A stretch of DNA of 64,000 bases, taken from an uncultured Pelagibacteraceae bacterium. GTDB lineage: Bacteria > Pseudomonadota > Alphaproteobacteria > Pelagibacterales > Pelagibacteraceae. The stretch lies in contig CACAFC010000002.1 in the NCBI GenBank assembly GCA_902531765.1, positions 1 to 64,000 of the forward strand. Direction: 5' to 3'. A program made the position numbers and the translations under genes. The notes under the pieces are model-generated. The model saw only the letters and a list, made by a program, of their open reading frames with translations, was not told the origin of the DNA and made no database searches. Shown one piece after another: positions 9,727 to 18,779 of this stretch; position 1 is the first letter of the stretch; each line of letters begins with the position of its first letter.

Positions 9727-10324
9727 TATATTTAAAAATTAGATAAACTACCATTCCAACAATAACAATTAATATCCCAATTATCGTAAACCATTTTGAA
9801 CCATGTTTATCCATAAATTCATTAAACAAGTCTCCAAACTTATAAGAGAGATATGATACTAAAAAAAATCTTAACCCTCTAGAAATTAAACTTATTAAAA
9901 CAAATATTAAAAAATTAAATCCTATGAGACCACTTGCAATCGTAAAAACTTTATAAGGAAGAGGGGTAAAACCTGCTAAAAAAAGTATTCCTAGCCAAGC
10001 ATAAAAACCATCATTTTTTATCAAGCTTTCTTTTAAATTATATAGTTTATCCTCATAACTATAAAAATTCATGATATGTGCTCCAAACTCGAAAAAAAAT
10101 GCTCCAATTACATAGCCGAACATACCACCTAAAACTGAAAATATTGTTGTTATAAAAAAAATTTTTTTAAAATCCGCTTTTTTGGATATTACCATCGGAA
10201 CAACCATAACGTCAGGAGGAATAGGAAAAATAGAACTTTCAACAAATGACACAATGGCTAAATAATATTTAGAACTTTTGTGACCCGCTAAATCTAAACA
10301 TTTTTTGTAAAGATTTTTAAACAT
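9719..10324 (-). CDS. YqaA/DedA-family membrane protein
   Basis: SFVESSIFPIPPDVMVVPM, FTPLPYKVFTIASG. Confidence 0.85.
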   Translation of the reverse strand: MFKNLYKKCLDLAGHKSSKYYLAIVSFVESSIFPIPPDVMVVPMVISKKADFKKIFFITTIFSVLGGMFGYVIGAFFFEFGAHIMNFYSYEDKLYNLKESLIKNDGFYAWLGILFLAGFTPLPYKVFTIASGLIGFNFLIFVLISLISRGLRFFLVSYLSYKFGDLFNEFMDKHGSKWFTIIGILIVIVGMVVYLIFKYNV

Positions 10325-10382
10325 TTTTTGGTTTTAATATAATTTTAGTTCTTATACTATTTAATAAATTATTAAACAATCG

Positions 10383-10467
10383 GGGCGAATGGCGGAACTG
10401 GTAGACGCGCACGACTCAAAATCGTGTTTCGCAAGAAGTGAGAGTTCGATTCTCTCTTCGCCCACCA
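10383..10467 (+). tRNA. tRNA-Leu(CAA)
   Basis: GGGCGAA/TTCGCCC acceptor, anticodon loop CTCAAAA, long variable arm, TTCGAT T-loop, encoded CCA. Confidence 0.93.
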
Positions 10468-10471
10468 AATT

Positions 10472-12172
10472 ATGCAATTAAGTAGAATAAACAGTTTAGT
10501 AGAACTTTTTTTTTCCAAGTATAAAGAAATAAACTCAGTTGCCGATAAGCCATTTTTAAAATCGTTAAAAGACAATGAAAAAGATTTTTTAACTTGGCAA
10601 CAGGTTGCATTAAAAATTCAAATTTTATCTGAATACCTAAGAACAAATTTAGCTGATGGAGACCGATGTATACTATTATCTGAAAATCGACCTGAATGGC
10701 TTATCTCTGATATATCAATAATGAATGCAGGCGGTGTCACAGTACCATTATTTACAACTTATTCAGAGAAAGATTATGAATACATCATTAATGATTGTAA
10801 GCCAAAAATTTGTATTGTCTCTAATGAAATCCAATTAAAAAAAATTGAAAAATTTATTTCAGAAGAGATTAAAGTTTTATCTATTGAAAATATAAATGAA
10901 AGAGTTGAAAACATAGAAAATATATTCGATGCATATTTAGAAAAAAAGAAATCAGATGCTCATATAAGTTTTAATCAAAATCTTGAAAGGAAAGATCTTG
11001 CTTGTATAATTTATACATCTGGAACGACTGGTAATCCTAAAGGGGTAATGCTTAGTCATGGAGGAATTTTATCAAATTGTGAAGGAGCTCAAGAAATATT
11101 AAATCAATTAGTTCAAAATAGTGAACCTACTTTTTTGACATGGTTACCGTTATCTCATTCGTATGAGCATGCAGTTCAATTTGTTCAAATCTCGCTTGGT
11201 GCAAAAATTTATTATGCTGAAAGCCTGGAGAAGTTGTTATCCAACATGTCTATTGCAAAACCCACAATTATGACAGCTGTCCCAAGATTTTACCAAAATT
11301 TGTACAGCAAAATTTCAATTAATTTTTCAAAGCAGAAAGGTTTAAAGAAAAAATTGATTTCATCCACGATTTCACTTGGAATTAAAAAACTTAATAATGA
11401 AAATTTTACACTTAGGGAAGAATTGATTAATTTCTTTTGTGAAAAACTAGTAAGAAAAAAGATCAAAAATCAGTTTGGTGCAAAACTAAAGGCCTTTGTA
11501 TCTGGGGGTGGTGCCTTAGACCAAAAAATTGGAGAATTTTTAAACGCTATAGGATTACCTACTCTTCAAGGTTACGGTCTTACCGAGGCCTCACCTGTTG
11601 TGAGCTGTAATATTCCTGGAAAAATCAGAATCGACACAGTTGGGCCCCCTTTTAAAACAAACCAGGTAAATATAGCTGAAGATGGTGAAATTTTAGTAAA
11701 AGGTGAAAATGTCATGCTTGGTTATTGGAATATGAAAAAAGAGACAGCTGATGTCATAAGGAATGGCTGGTTGCATACCGGTGACATTGGAGAGATCACT
11801 GAAGATGGAAATTTAAAAATCACCGATAGAAAAAAAGAAATAATCGTTAGTCTTGGTGGAGATAACATTTCACCATCTAAAATTGAAAATTTGTTATGTT
11901 TAAATGAAAAAATTAAACAAAGTTTTATTTATGGAGACAAAAAAACTTATTTAGTTGCATTAATTGTCTCTGAGAGTGATGAAAATAGGAAAGAAATTGA
12001 GTTTTTTTTAGAAAATTTAAATAAAACTTTATCTTTAGTCGAAAAAGTTAAAAAATTTAAATTAATTAAAGAAGAATTTTCAATTGAAAATGGAATGTTA
12101 ACACCAACATTAAAACTAAAAAGAAAAAAAATTTTAGAAAAATATAAAGATGATTTAGAAAAACTTTATTAA
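10472..12172 (+). CDS. Long-chain acyl-CoA synthetase (AMP-binding)
   Basis: IIYTSGTTGNPKGVMLSH, QGYGLTEASPVVS, TGDIGEI, DRKKEIIV. Confidence 0.9.
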   Translation: MQLSRINSLVELFFSKYKEINSVADKPFLKSLKDNEKDFLTWQQVALKIQILSEYLRTNLADGDRCILLSENRPEWLISDISIMNAGGVTVPLFTTYSEKDYEYIINDCKPKICIVSNEIQLKKIEKFISEEIKVLSIENINERVENIENIFDAYLEKKKSDAHISFNQNLERKDLACIIYTSGTTGNPKGVMLSHGGILSNCEGAQEILNQLVQNSEPTFLTWLPLSHSYEHAVQFVQISLGAKIYYAESLEKLLSNMSIAKPTIMTAVPRFYQNLYSKISINFSKQKGLKKKLISSTISLGIKKLNNENFTLREELINFFCEKLVRKKIKNQFGAKLKAFVSGGGALDQKIGEFLNAIGLPTLQGYGLTEASPVVSCNIPGKIRIDTVGPPFKTNQVNIAEDGEILVKGENVMLGYWNMKKETADVIRNGWLHTGDIGEITEDGNLKITDRKKEIIVSLGGDNISPSKIENLLCLNEKIKQSFIYGDKKTYLVALIVSESDENRKEIEFFLENLNKTLSLVEKVKKFKLIKEEFSIENGMLTPTLKLKRKKILEKYKDDLEKLY

Positions 12173-12290
12173 TTCATTAAAAATATATGATTATAAAGCG
12201 CATAAACATTAACTTTTTTACATATCTAAAAATATAAAAATAATATTTTGATTAAATTTTTTTTCAAAATTTTTTACTTTAATTAAAGAA

Positions 12291-12319
12291 TTGACATAAC
12301 GTGTATAAAAAAATAAAAA
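12291..12319 (+). promoter_or_regulatory. Putative sigma70 promoter for the 25-aa basic protein gene
   Basis: TTGACA at 12291-12296; weak -10 (TAAAAA, 12314-12319) at 17-nt spacing. Confidence 0.4.
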
Positions 12320-12330
12320 TAAGTTAATCG

Positions 12331-12347
12331 CGAATCAATTTGATTCG
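12331..12347. promoter_or_regulatory. Perfect 8-bp inverted repeat CGAATCAA-T-TTGATTCG
   Basis: Seen directly; outer GTTAA/TTAAC arms extend the dyad with a small asymmetric bulge. Confidence 0.6.
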
Positions 12348-12370
12348 TTTAACTAAAAAGGGAGCTAAAG

Positions 12371-12448
12371 ATGCCTAAGAGAAGAAAAAAAGCAAAGAAG
12401 GCTAAGAAAAAAGCTAAGAAAAAAGCTAAAAAAAGAAGAAGAAGATAA
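12371..12448 (+). CDS. 25-aa Lys/Ala/Arg-only basic protein, histone-H1-tail-like (not in ORF track)
   Basis: MPKRRKKAKKAKKKAKKKAKKRRRR*; purine-rich GGGAGC upstream, terminator downstream, TTGACA-type promoter. Confidence 0.7.
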   Translation: MPKRRKKAKKAKKKAKKKAKKRRRR

Positions 12449-12466
12449 TAACTTAGTATTCTTTAC

Positions 12467-12508
12467 AAAAAACGCTTCTCATAACTTTTTGTGTGAGAGG
12501 CGTTTTTT
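12467..12508. terminator. Rho-independent bidirectional terminator
   Basis: AAAAAACGCTTCTCA / TGAGAGGCGTTTTTT stem with one T-G wobble, 12-nt loop, T tract; between convergent genes. Confidence 0.9.
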
Positions 12509-12514
12509 TTACTC

Positions 12515-13372
12515 CTATATTTGTTCATCATCCTCTGAGATTGGCTCTTCAACAGTTAATTCACTTGTGCTTGAGGAAGAACCTGGTGTCTTAGCACCTT
12601 TATCTTCTTCCTTTACTTCCTTATTAAGATTTCTTTTAAGTGCTTTATCAAGTTTTTTTTGCGTATCTTCTCTTGAAACATTTAAAACAATTTGGAATTC
12701 AGAAAGAATCCGATCATAGGCTTTCTCAAACAGTTGTCTTTCACTATAAGATTGATCAATCATTAAATCATCACCTTTATTTAGATCTCTTACTACCTCG
12801 GTTAATTCATAAATTTTACCAGAAGAAATTTTTGACTCATATTCTTGAGCTCTTCTACTCCACATGGATCTTTTAATTTTTGGTTTGCTTTTTAAAATCG
12901 AAATACTTTTATTAACTTGATTAATTGTTGAAAGTGGACGTAAATGAGATTGTTTATTGACTGGCACCATACCGTTAGCTTTGTCTTTTTCAAACTTTAT
13001 AATATAGGTTTCAACATCAATACCACCAATATTAATTTTCTTAAATTCTGTAATTTGACCTACACCATGTTTAGGGTACACAACATAATCTTTAATTTTA
13101 TATTCTCTCTTTTCAGTATTTTGTTTTTTTACTTTTTTGATTTCAGGTTTAATTTCATTGCTCTTGGGAATTCTTAGATTCTCATTTGGAACTTCTGTTT
13201 TCTGTTTATTCTTTTTTCCAACTTTTTTTGGAATCTTTGAAATTTTCTTTACTTTTTTTAGGTTGATAGTTTTTGATTTTTTAACTTTTTTAGTTGTTTT
13301 TTTTTTGACTTTTGATTTGGTTTTTTTTTTAAAGGTTTTCTTTAAAATATTTTTCAAACTTATTTGGCTCAT
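12515..13372 (-). CDS. CarD/CdnL-family transcriptional regulator with Lys-rich N-terminal extension
   Basis: Core [17 protein letters not shown]...[40 protein letters not shown]. Confidence 0.88.
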   Translation of the reverse strand: MSQISLKNILKKTFKKKTKSKVKKKTTKKVKKSKTINLKKVKKISKIPKKVGKKNKQKTEVPNENLRIPKSNEIKPEIKKVKKQNTEKREYKIKDYVVYPKHGVGQITEFKKINIGGIDVETYIIKFEKDKANGMVPVNKQSHLRPLSTINQVNKSISILKSKPKIKRSMWSRRAQEYESKISSGKIYELTEVVRDLNKGDDLMIDQSYSERQLFEKAYDRILSEFQIVLNVSREDTQKKLDKALKRNLNKEVKEEDKGAKTPGSSSSTSELTVEEPISEDDEQI

Positions 13373-13655
13373 TTTTATATTTTTCGTGATCCGAAGGTGG
13401 ATCTTTTTTCTCGCTTATGTTGGGCCAGATCTCAGAGTACTGTTTATTGATTTCTAACCATTTTTCGCTACCTGGCTCTATATCAGCTTTTATTGCATCA
13501 ACAGGACATTCAGGCTCGCAAACGCCACAATCTATACACTCATCAGGTTTAATTACAAGCATATTTTTTCCTTCATAGAAACAATCTACAGGACAAACTT
13601 CAACGCAGTCCATTAATTTACATTTAATACATTTATCATTTACAATGTAAGTCAT
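13329..13655 (-). CDS. fdxA: 7Fe-4S/bacterial ferredoxin FdxA
   Basis: [21 protein letters not shown]...[16 protein letters not shown]. Confidence 0.93.
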   Translation of the reverse strand: MTYIVNDKCIKCKLMDCVEVCPVDCFYEGKNMLVIKPDECIDCGVCEPECPVDAIKADIEPGSEKWLEINKQYSEIWPNISEKKDPPSDHEKYKNEPNKFEKYFKENL

Positions 13656-13657
13656 GA

Positions 13658-14062
13658 TCAGATTTTATTTTTAATTCTTTCTTTAATATCGCCCATTAAT
13701 TTACTGTCAATATAAAGTAGTCCGCCTAGTCTTCTCATTAAACTTGTTTCATAAATATCTGCTTCATTATTCGAGTAAATTATTCTCCAAAGTGTCTCAA
13801 CTATTTTTATTTTATCATTTTCTTCCATGTTTTTTACTTCTTTTGTAAATTCTAGAATTTGATTTGAGTTTTCTTCAATTTTTTTTCCATCTAAAAATAT
13901 TTTTTCTAAATTTTCATTCTTTACACCTATTTGTAAAAGAGCTTGTTTTATAATCGTTTCCTCACTTTTTGAAAAGTTTTCGTCAATTTTAGCTGCGTGA
14001 ATTAAAAGTGCAGCGACTTTGGAGAAATCATTATTTTCATTCTTATCCTTTTTAAAAAACAT
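13658..14062 (-). CDS. TerB-like (tellurite-resistance fold) protein
   Basis: [26 protein letters not shown]...[26 protein letters not shown]. Confidence 0.75.
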   Translation of the reverse strand: MFFKKDKNENNDFSKVAALLIHAAKIDENFSKSEETIIKQALLQIGVKNENLEKIFLDGKKIEENSNQILEFTKEVKNMEENDKIKIVETLWRIIYSNNEADIYETSLMRRLGGLLYIDSKLMGDIKERIKNKI

Positions 14063-14066
14063 ACTT

Positions 14067-16544
14067 TTAATTAAGATTTAAATTTTTCAGAACACCAAAA
14101 GGATTTTCTTTGACATTCTCTTTATTTTGAAATTTTACCCTCTTTTTTGGATTATATTTAAAGAAAACTTCGTTATCTTTTTCCAAAATCTTATAACTCA
14201 TAGCCCTAAGTAGTTGCTTAAAGTCATCTTTTTTACATCCCAATAAATTTAACATCTCGGGTATCATTTTTATTTCCTTCATATCTTTTGTATCTGAATT
14301 TATAATTTGCACAAATAATCTCTCTAAAATGTCTATTCTAATATAGAAATTATTAAATTTTTCAAATCCACAAAGTAACATAAAATTTTTATTTTGAAAT
14401 TTATCATCATTCAGAAAATTTAAACCGAAAGTTGGGGGCTGTAAATTAAAGTATTTTTGATTATAATTTTTCCACAAAAGAGTTCTTAATGAAACTGGCT
14501 CTGGTTTTATCAATTTAAACAAAAAGACATGGTATCTTCCAAATTTTACGCCAAGGTCTCTTAAAATTTTTCTATCATTTTGATCTAACTTCTTTAAATA
14601 CTCAGACACCTTATCTCTTTTAAGAACACCATTATTTTCATAAAGCTGATAAGCTAAAGCTTTTATCGATGAGTTCTTATCTTTTATATCTTTTAAATCA
14701 TACAAACTTTTTAAAACTGACGTAATTTTATTTTTTAACCATTTTTCTAAAAAATTAATTAATTTACTTTTTTGATTTTGCTCTAACATATCATCTACTA
14801 ATAATTCTATGTTAGGACTCAAATAATCTTTACCAGGAATCAATTTACCAATTGTTGCATTATTCCAATATATCTGAGAGTCATTTTTTAACTCAATTAG
14901 ACCTGTATCAATTAAAATTTGGATTCTCTTTTCTAGTTCCGGCCCTATCGTCTTTCTTGCAGCTTTTTTTAGAGATTTAATATCAGTCTCTAAGGCACCT
15001 TTTTTAAGATCAAGTTCTAATTTAAGTCCATTTATTTTACCTATAAATTGATCATCGATCATAACATTATTGTTTTCTAAAATTTTAGTATCAAATTCCA
15101 TATCTTGTTTTAAACCTCTAGCAAGTACACTTGCTCTTTTATCGATGAATGTTTTTGTGAGTTCTTCATGAAGTCTATCTGAAAGTTTATCCTCTAGGAA
15201 TTTAGTTTTTTCAATCCAATAATTTTGATTTTCAATCCAATTGTTTTTATTTGAAACATATGACCAAGTTCTAACATTTGCAATTCTATTTGCTAAAGAA
15301 TCTACATTTCCCTCCAATTTATTAAGTTTCATGAGCTGTAAATGCATAAAATTATCTGTTATTTTTCCCTTATCACTATTTAAAAAATTGAATACCTTTT
15401 CTACAACATCAATGTGATTTCCATAAGTTTTCTTAACAAAATCAGGAATTTGACAGCATTCCCATAATAATGTCAGTGTTTCTTTTGCATTCGGTAAATT
15501 ATATAAGTCCAATTTTTTTAAAAAATACTTTAAAACTTTCTCATCTTCACACTCATGAATTTTTCTAAGCCAATCTTTATTTGGCTTTTCTTCAAGTGAT
15601 TTTAATAATGAAGCAGGGTTATTAAAATTTAAATCTGAATTTCTCCAAAATAATGTTCTAATATTTTCAAATGCATGATTTTCTAAAAGTTCAACCTCTT
15701 CAGCTGTAATTTCTTTACAATCGCCTGTGATACCAAAATTACCATCATTAAGATATCTACCTGCTCTTCCTGCAATTTGGCCTATCTCAGATAAATTTAG
15801 TTTCCTTAATTTTTTTCCATCAAACTTTTTTAGGTTTGAAAAATAAACTTGATCTAAATCCATATTTATACCCATTCCAATTGCATCAGTTGCCACTAAA
15901 AAATCAACATCACCTGATTGGTATAATTCTACTTGTGCATTCCTTGTTTTTGGACTTAGAGAACCCATAACAATTGCAGCTCCACCTTTTTGTCTTCTTA
16001 TTAACTCCGCTATTGCATAAACTTCTTCAGTTGAAAAAGCTATAATTGCTGTTTTTCTATTTATACGTGAAATTTTTTTGTGACCTGAGTAAGTAAGTTT
16101 AGATAATCTTTTTCTATCAATGAATTCTATATCGTCATTTAATTTTGAAACTATTCCTTTAATTGTGTTTGAACCCATAAACATTGTAAGTTTACTTCCT
16201 CTCATATTAAGTAATCTGTCTGTAAAAATATGTCCTCGTTCATGATCTGCGCACATTTGAATTTCATCAACACCTACAAATTCTAAATCTTTGTCTATTG
16301 GCATAGACTCTACTGTACATAAAAAATATTTTGCATTTGAAGGTATAATTTTTTCTTCACCAGTTATTAAAGCAACTTCATCGTATCTAGTTTTTTTAAT
16401 AACTTTGTCATAGACTTCCCTAGCTAAAAGTCTTAATGGAAAACCGATCATTCCAGTATCAAAAGAGAGCATCGTTTCTATTGCTAAATGGGTTTTGCCA
16501 GTATTTGTTGGACCAAGCACTGCTGTAATTTTATTTTTATTCAT
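14067..16544 (-). CDS. SUV3-like ATP-dependent RNA helicase
   Basis: AVLGPTNTGKTHLAIE, VDEIQMCADHERGH, DAIGMGINMDL, QIAGRAGRY. Confidence 0.88.
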   Translation of the reverse strand: MNKNKITAVLGPTNTGKTHLAIETMLSFDTGMIGFPLRLLAREVYDKVIKKTRYDEVALITGEEKIIPSNAKYFLCTVESMPIDKDLEFVGVDEIQMCADHERGHIFTDRLLNMRGSKLTMFMGSNTIKGIVSKLNDDIEFIDRKRLSKLTYSGHKKISRINRKTAIIAFSTEEVYAIAELIRRQKGGAAIVMGSLSPKTRNAQVELYQSGDVDFLVATDAIGMGINMDLDQVYFSNLKKFDGKKLRKLNLSEIGQIAGRAGRYLNDGNFGITGDCKEITAEEVELLENHAFENIRTLFWRNSDLNFNNPASLLKSLEEKPNKDWLRKIHECEDEKVLKYFLKKLDLYNLPNAKETLTLLWECCQIPDFVKKTYGNHIDVVEKVFNFLNSDKGKITDNFMHLQLMKLNKLEGNVDSLANRIANVRTWSYVSNKNNWIENQNYWIEKTKFLEDKLSDRLHEELTKTFIDKRASVLARGLKQDMEFDTKILENNNVMIDDQFIGKINGLKLELDLKKGALETDIKSLKKAARKTIGPELEKRIQILIDTGLIELKNDSQIYWNNATIGKLIPGKDYLSPNIELLVDDMLEQNQKSKLINFLEKWLKNKITSVLKSLYDLKDIKDKNSSIKALAYQLYENNGVLKRDKVSEYLKKLDQNDRKILRDLGVKFGRYHVFLFKLIKPEPVSLRTLLWKNYNQKYFNLQPPTFGLNFLNDDKFQNKNFMLLCGFEKFNNFYIRIDILERLFVQIINSDTKDMKEIKMIPEMLNLLGCKKDDFKQLLRAMSYKILEKDNEVFFKYNPKKRVKFQNKENVKENPFGVLKNLNLN

Positions 16545-16717
16545 TTCTATTTTTGGTATGTTTAATATTTAACCTACAAGATGTAGTTGCTCGTAAAGAA
16601 CAAAAATAGACTAAAACATGACCGAATCGTTTCAAAAAAAGTTCTCATTTTGGGTTCTTAAAAGTGAAGTCTAACATAATAAGATTTTTTGTCCAAATTA
16701 CTATTAAGCACAAAGTT

Positions 16718-17122
16718 TTAGGATTTTATTTTAAGAATTTTCCAAACTCCAGATGCAGAAGTAATAATTTTACTATTACATTTCAATTCACAAAATAAAA
16801 ATACTAAAGTTTTCGTTTTTTTTAGAATTTTTACATTCCCAATAATCTCATCACCAATTTTTGAAGCACCGATATATTTAAGATCTAATGAAATTGTTAC
16901 ACATGGAGCATTTTGAGCACTACGGTGTGCTGCCGTTCCTGCTCCGGCATCTATCAATGCTGCCAAGTATCCGCCATGGGTTATGCCTGCTGCGTTCAAA
17001 TGATTTTCATTAATAACCGATTTGAATTCATATTCATTTTCAGAAATACTTCTAAACATAACACCACCATTATGTTTCATAAAACCAGGCTTTAAGCTTA
17101 TTTGTTCAAATGAATTAGACAT
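16718..17122 (-). CDS. PaaI-family hotdog thioesterase
   Basis: HLNAAGITHGGYLAALIDAGAGTAAH. Confidence 0.85.
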   Translation of the reverse strand: MSNSFEQISLKPGFMKHNGGVMFRSISENEYEFKSVINENHLNAAGITHGGYLAALIDAGAGTAAHRSAQNAPCVTISLDLKYIGASKIGDEIIGNVKILKKTKTLVFLFCELKCNSKIITSASGVWKILKIKS

Positions 17123-17242
17123 TATTTTTCATAGTATAAATGTTAAAATTAATAAAATTATAAATATAATTATAAAAAAATAAATAACTGACATCTGAAG
17201 AGAGGATTTAGTCAGCCATTTCATCATAATTTATCTTACCAA

Positions 17243-17319
17243 TGGTGCGCCTGCTAGGAGTCGAACCCAGAACCTCCTGGTCCGTAGCCAAGCGCTCTAT
17301 CCAGTTGAGCTACAGGCGC
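17243..17319 (-). tRNA. tRNA-Arg(ACG)
   Basis: Reverse complement GCGCCTGTAGCTCAACTGGATAGAGCGCTTGGCTACGGACCAGGAGGTTCTGGGTTCGACTCCTAGCAGGCGCACCA. Confidence 0.94.
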
Positions 17320-17391
17320 ATTTTTAAATTTTATTTATTATTCTATATCATTTTTTAGTGTATTTTAACGTTAAGACAAATTTAAATTATT

Positions 17392-18567
17392 ATGAATAAT
17401 TCAATAAATGAAGTTGTAATTATAGAGGCTATTAGAACTCCAATTGGAGCTTATAAAGGCTCTCTTAAAGAATTAAGTGCTGATAAATTAGGATCAATTG
17501 TTATTAGGGAAATTTTAAGAAAAAGTAAATTTGATAAAGATGATATTGATGAGGTAATTATGGGCCAAGTGCTTACAGCTGGCGGAGGCCAAAATCCTGC
17601 AAGACAAGCTGCAATAAATGCAGGTATAAATATTTCCAAACCAGCCCACATAGTAAATCAAGTTTGTGGCTCTGGACTTAGAGCTGTAATCTCTGGTTAT
17701 CAATCAATCAAATTAGGAGAGGCAAAAAATATTATTTCAGGCGGCCAAGAAAACATGTCATTAGCTCCGCATTCAATCTTTTATCGAGATAGTAAGAAAA
17801 TTTCAGAGAAACATTTGATAGATACAATGATAAATGATGGATTGATAGACGCATTTAATAATTATCATATGGGCGTAACTGCTGAAAATGTTGCAAAAAA
17901 ATTTAATATTTCAAGGATTGATCAAGATAATTTTGCTTTAAATTCTCAAAAAAAAACAGAAATTGCAATTAACACTAATAGATTTGATAAAGAAATTATT
18001 AAAATTAACGAACCTGGTATCAATCTTGATATAGACGAACATCCAAGAAAAAAACTTACTAAATTAGATTTAGAAAAGTTAAAAGCAGTATTTCTTAAAG
18101 ATGGAACCGTGACACCTGGAAACTCATCAGGAATTAATGATGGTGCTGCCGTTTTACTATTAACAAGCTTAGATGAAGCTAAAAAAAAATCAATCCAACC
18201 GTTAGTAAAAATAATTTCATGGGCTTCAGTTGGAGTTGACCCAACCTTAATGGGTCTAGGGCCAATTGAGGCTGTGCGTGAAGCAGCTAAAAAAGCAAAA
18301 TGGAACTTGAATGACATAGATCTTTTTGAAATTAATGAAGCTTTTGCCGCTCAAAGCATTGCAGTAATACGTGAGTTAAATATTGATGAGAATAAAGTTA
18401 ATGTTAATGGAGGAGCCATAGCTTTAGGCCATCCCATAGGAGCATCAGGTGCCAGAATATTAGTTACGCTTATTCATGAAATGATAAAACAGAAAAAGAA
18501 TAAAGGTTGTGCTACACTATGCATAGGAGGTGGAATGGGCATAGCCATATGTGTTGAGAGAATTTAA
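17392..18567 (+). CDS. Acetyl-CoA C-acetyltransferase (thiolase)
   Basis: VNQVCGSGLRAV, NVNGGAIALGHPIGASGAR, CIGGGMGIA. Confidence 0.95.
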   Translation: MNNSINEVVIIEAIRTPIGAYKGSLKELSADKLGSIVIREILRKSKFDKDDIDEVIMGQVLTAGGGQNPARQAAINAGINISKPAHIVNQVCGSGLRAVISGYQSIKLGEAKNIISGGQENMSLAPHSIFYRDSKKISEKHLIDTMINDGLIDAFNNYHMGVTAENVAKKFNISRIDQDNFALNSQKKTEIAINTNRFDKEIIKINEPGINLDIDEHPRKKLTKLDLEKLKAVFLKDGTVTPGNSSGINDGAAVLLLTSLDEAKKKSIQPLVKIISWASVGVDPTLMGLGPIEAVREAAKKAKWNLNDIDLFEINEAFAAQSIAVIRELNIDENKVNVNGGAIALGHPIGASGARILVTLIHEMIKQKKNKGCATLCIGGGMGIAICVERI

Positions 18568-18680
18568 GAATTAATTTTTTTAAATTTCTCTTCAAGTAGA
18601 ATTTTTTGTATCCAAATTTTAGCATCAATATAAGTGCTTTCTTTTGGTTGTAAGAGTGTATTTAATAACTTTTTAATCAT
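18564..18680 (-). CDS. Possible small protein (38 aa)
   Basis: MIKKLLNTLLQPKESTYIDAKIWIQKILLEEKFKKINS*; fills the thiolase-aceE gap. Confidence 0.3.
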   Translation of the reverse strand: MIKKLLNTLLQPKESTYIDAKIWIQKILLEEKFKKINS

Positions 18681-18779
18681 TTTTGATAGATACATCAGAA
18701 GAGTGTCAAAAAATTGAGCAGAATGTGTTAAAATTAGCAATTAAGTAAAATTATATAGTGTATAAGATCTAAATATTAA

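Noticed and set aside
12390-12445. Possible tandem repeat/CRISPR-like array in the AAGAAAAAAGCT stretch
   Set aside because: Only 2-3 imperfect 12-nt units, fully explained by the Lys/Ala coding sequence.
12489-12876. + strand ORFs 12489-12719 and 12640-12876
   Set aside because: Antisense to the well-supported CarD CDS; no recognisable motifs.
13137-13457. + strand 106-aa ORF antisense to carD/fdxA
   Set aside because: Phe/Leu-rich mirror of the Lys-rich CarD extension; artefact of low-complexity sequence.
17946-18317. - strand 123-aa ORF antisense to thiolase
   Set aside because: Shadow ORF.
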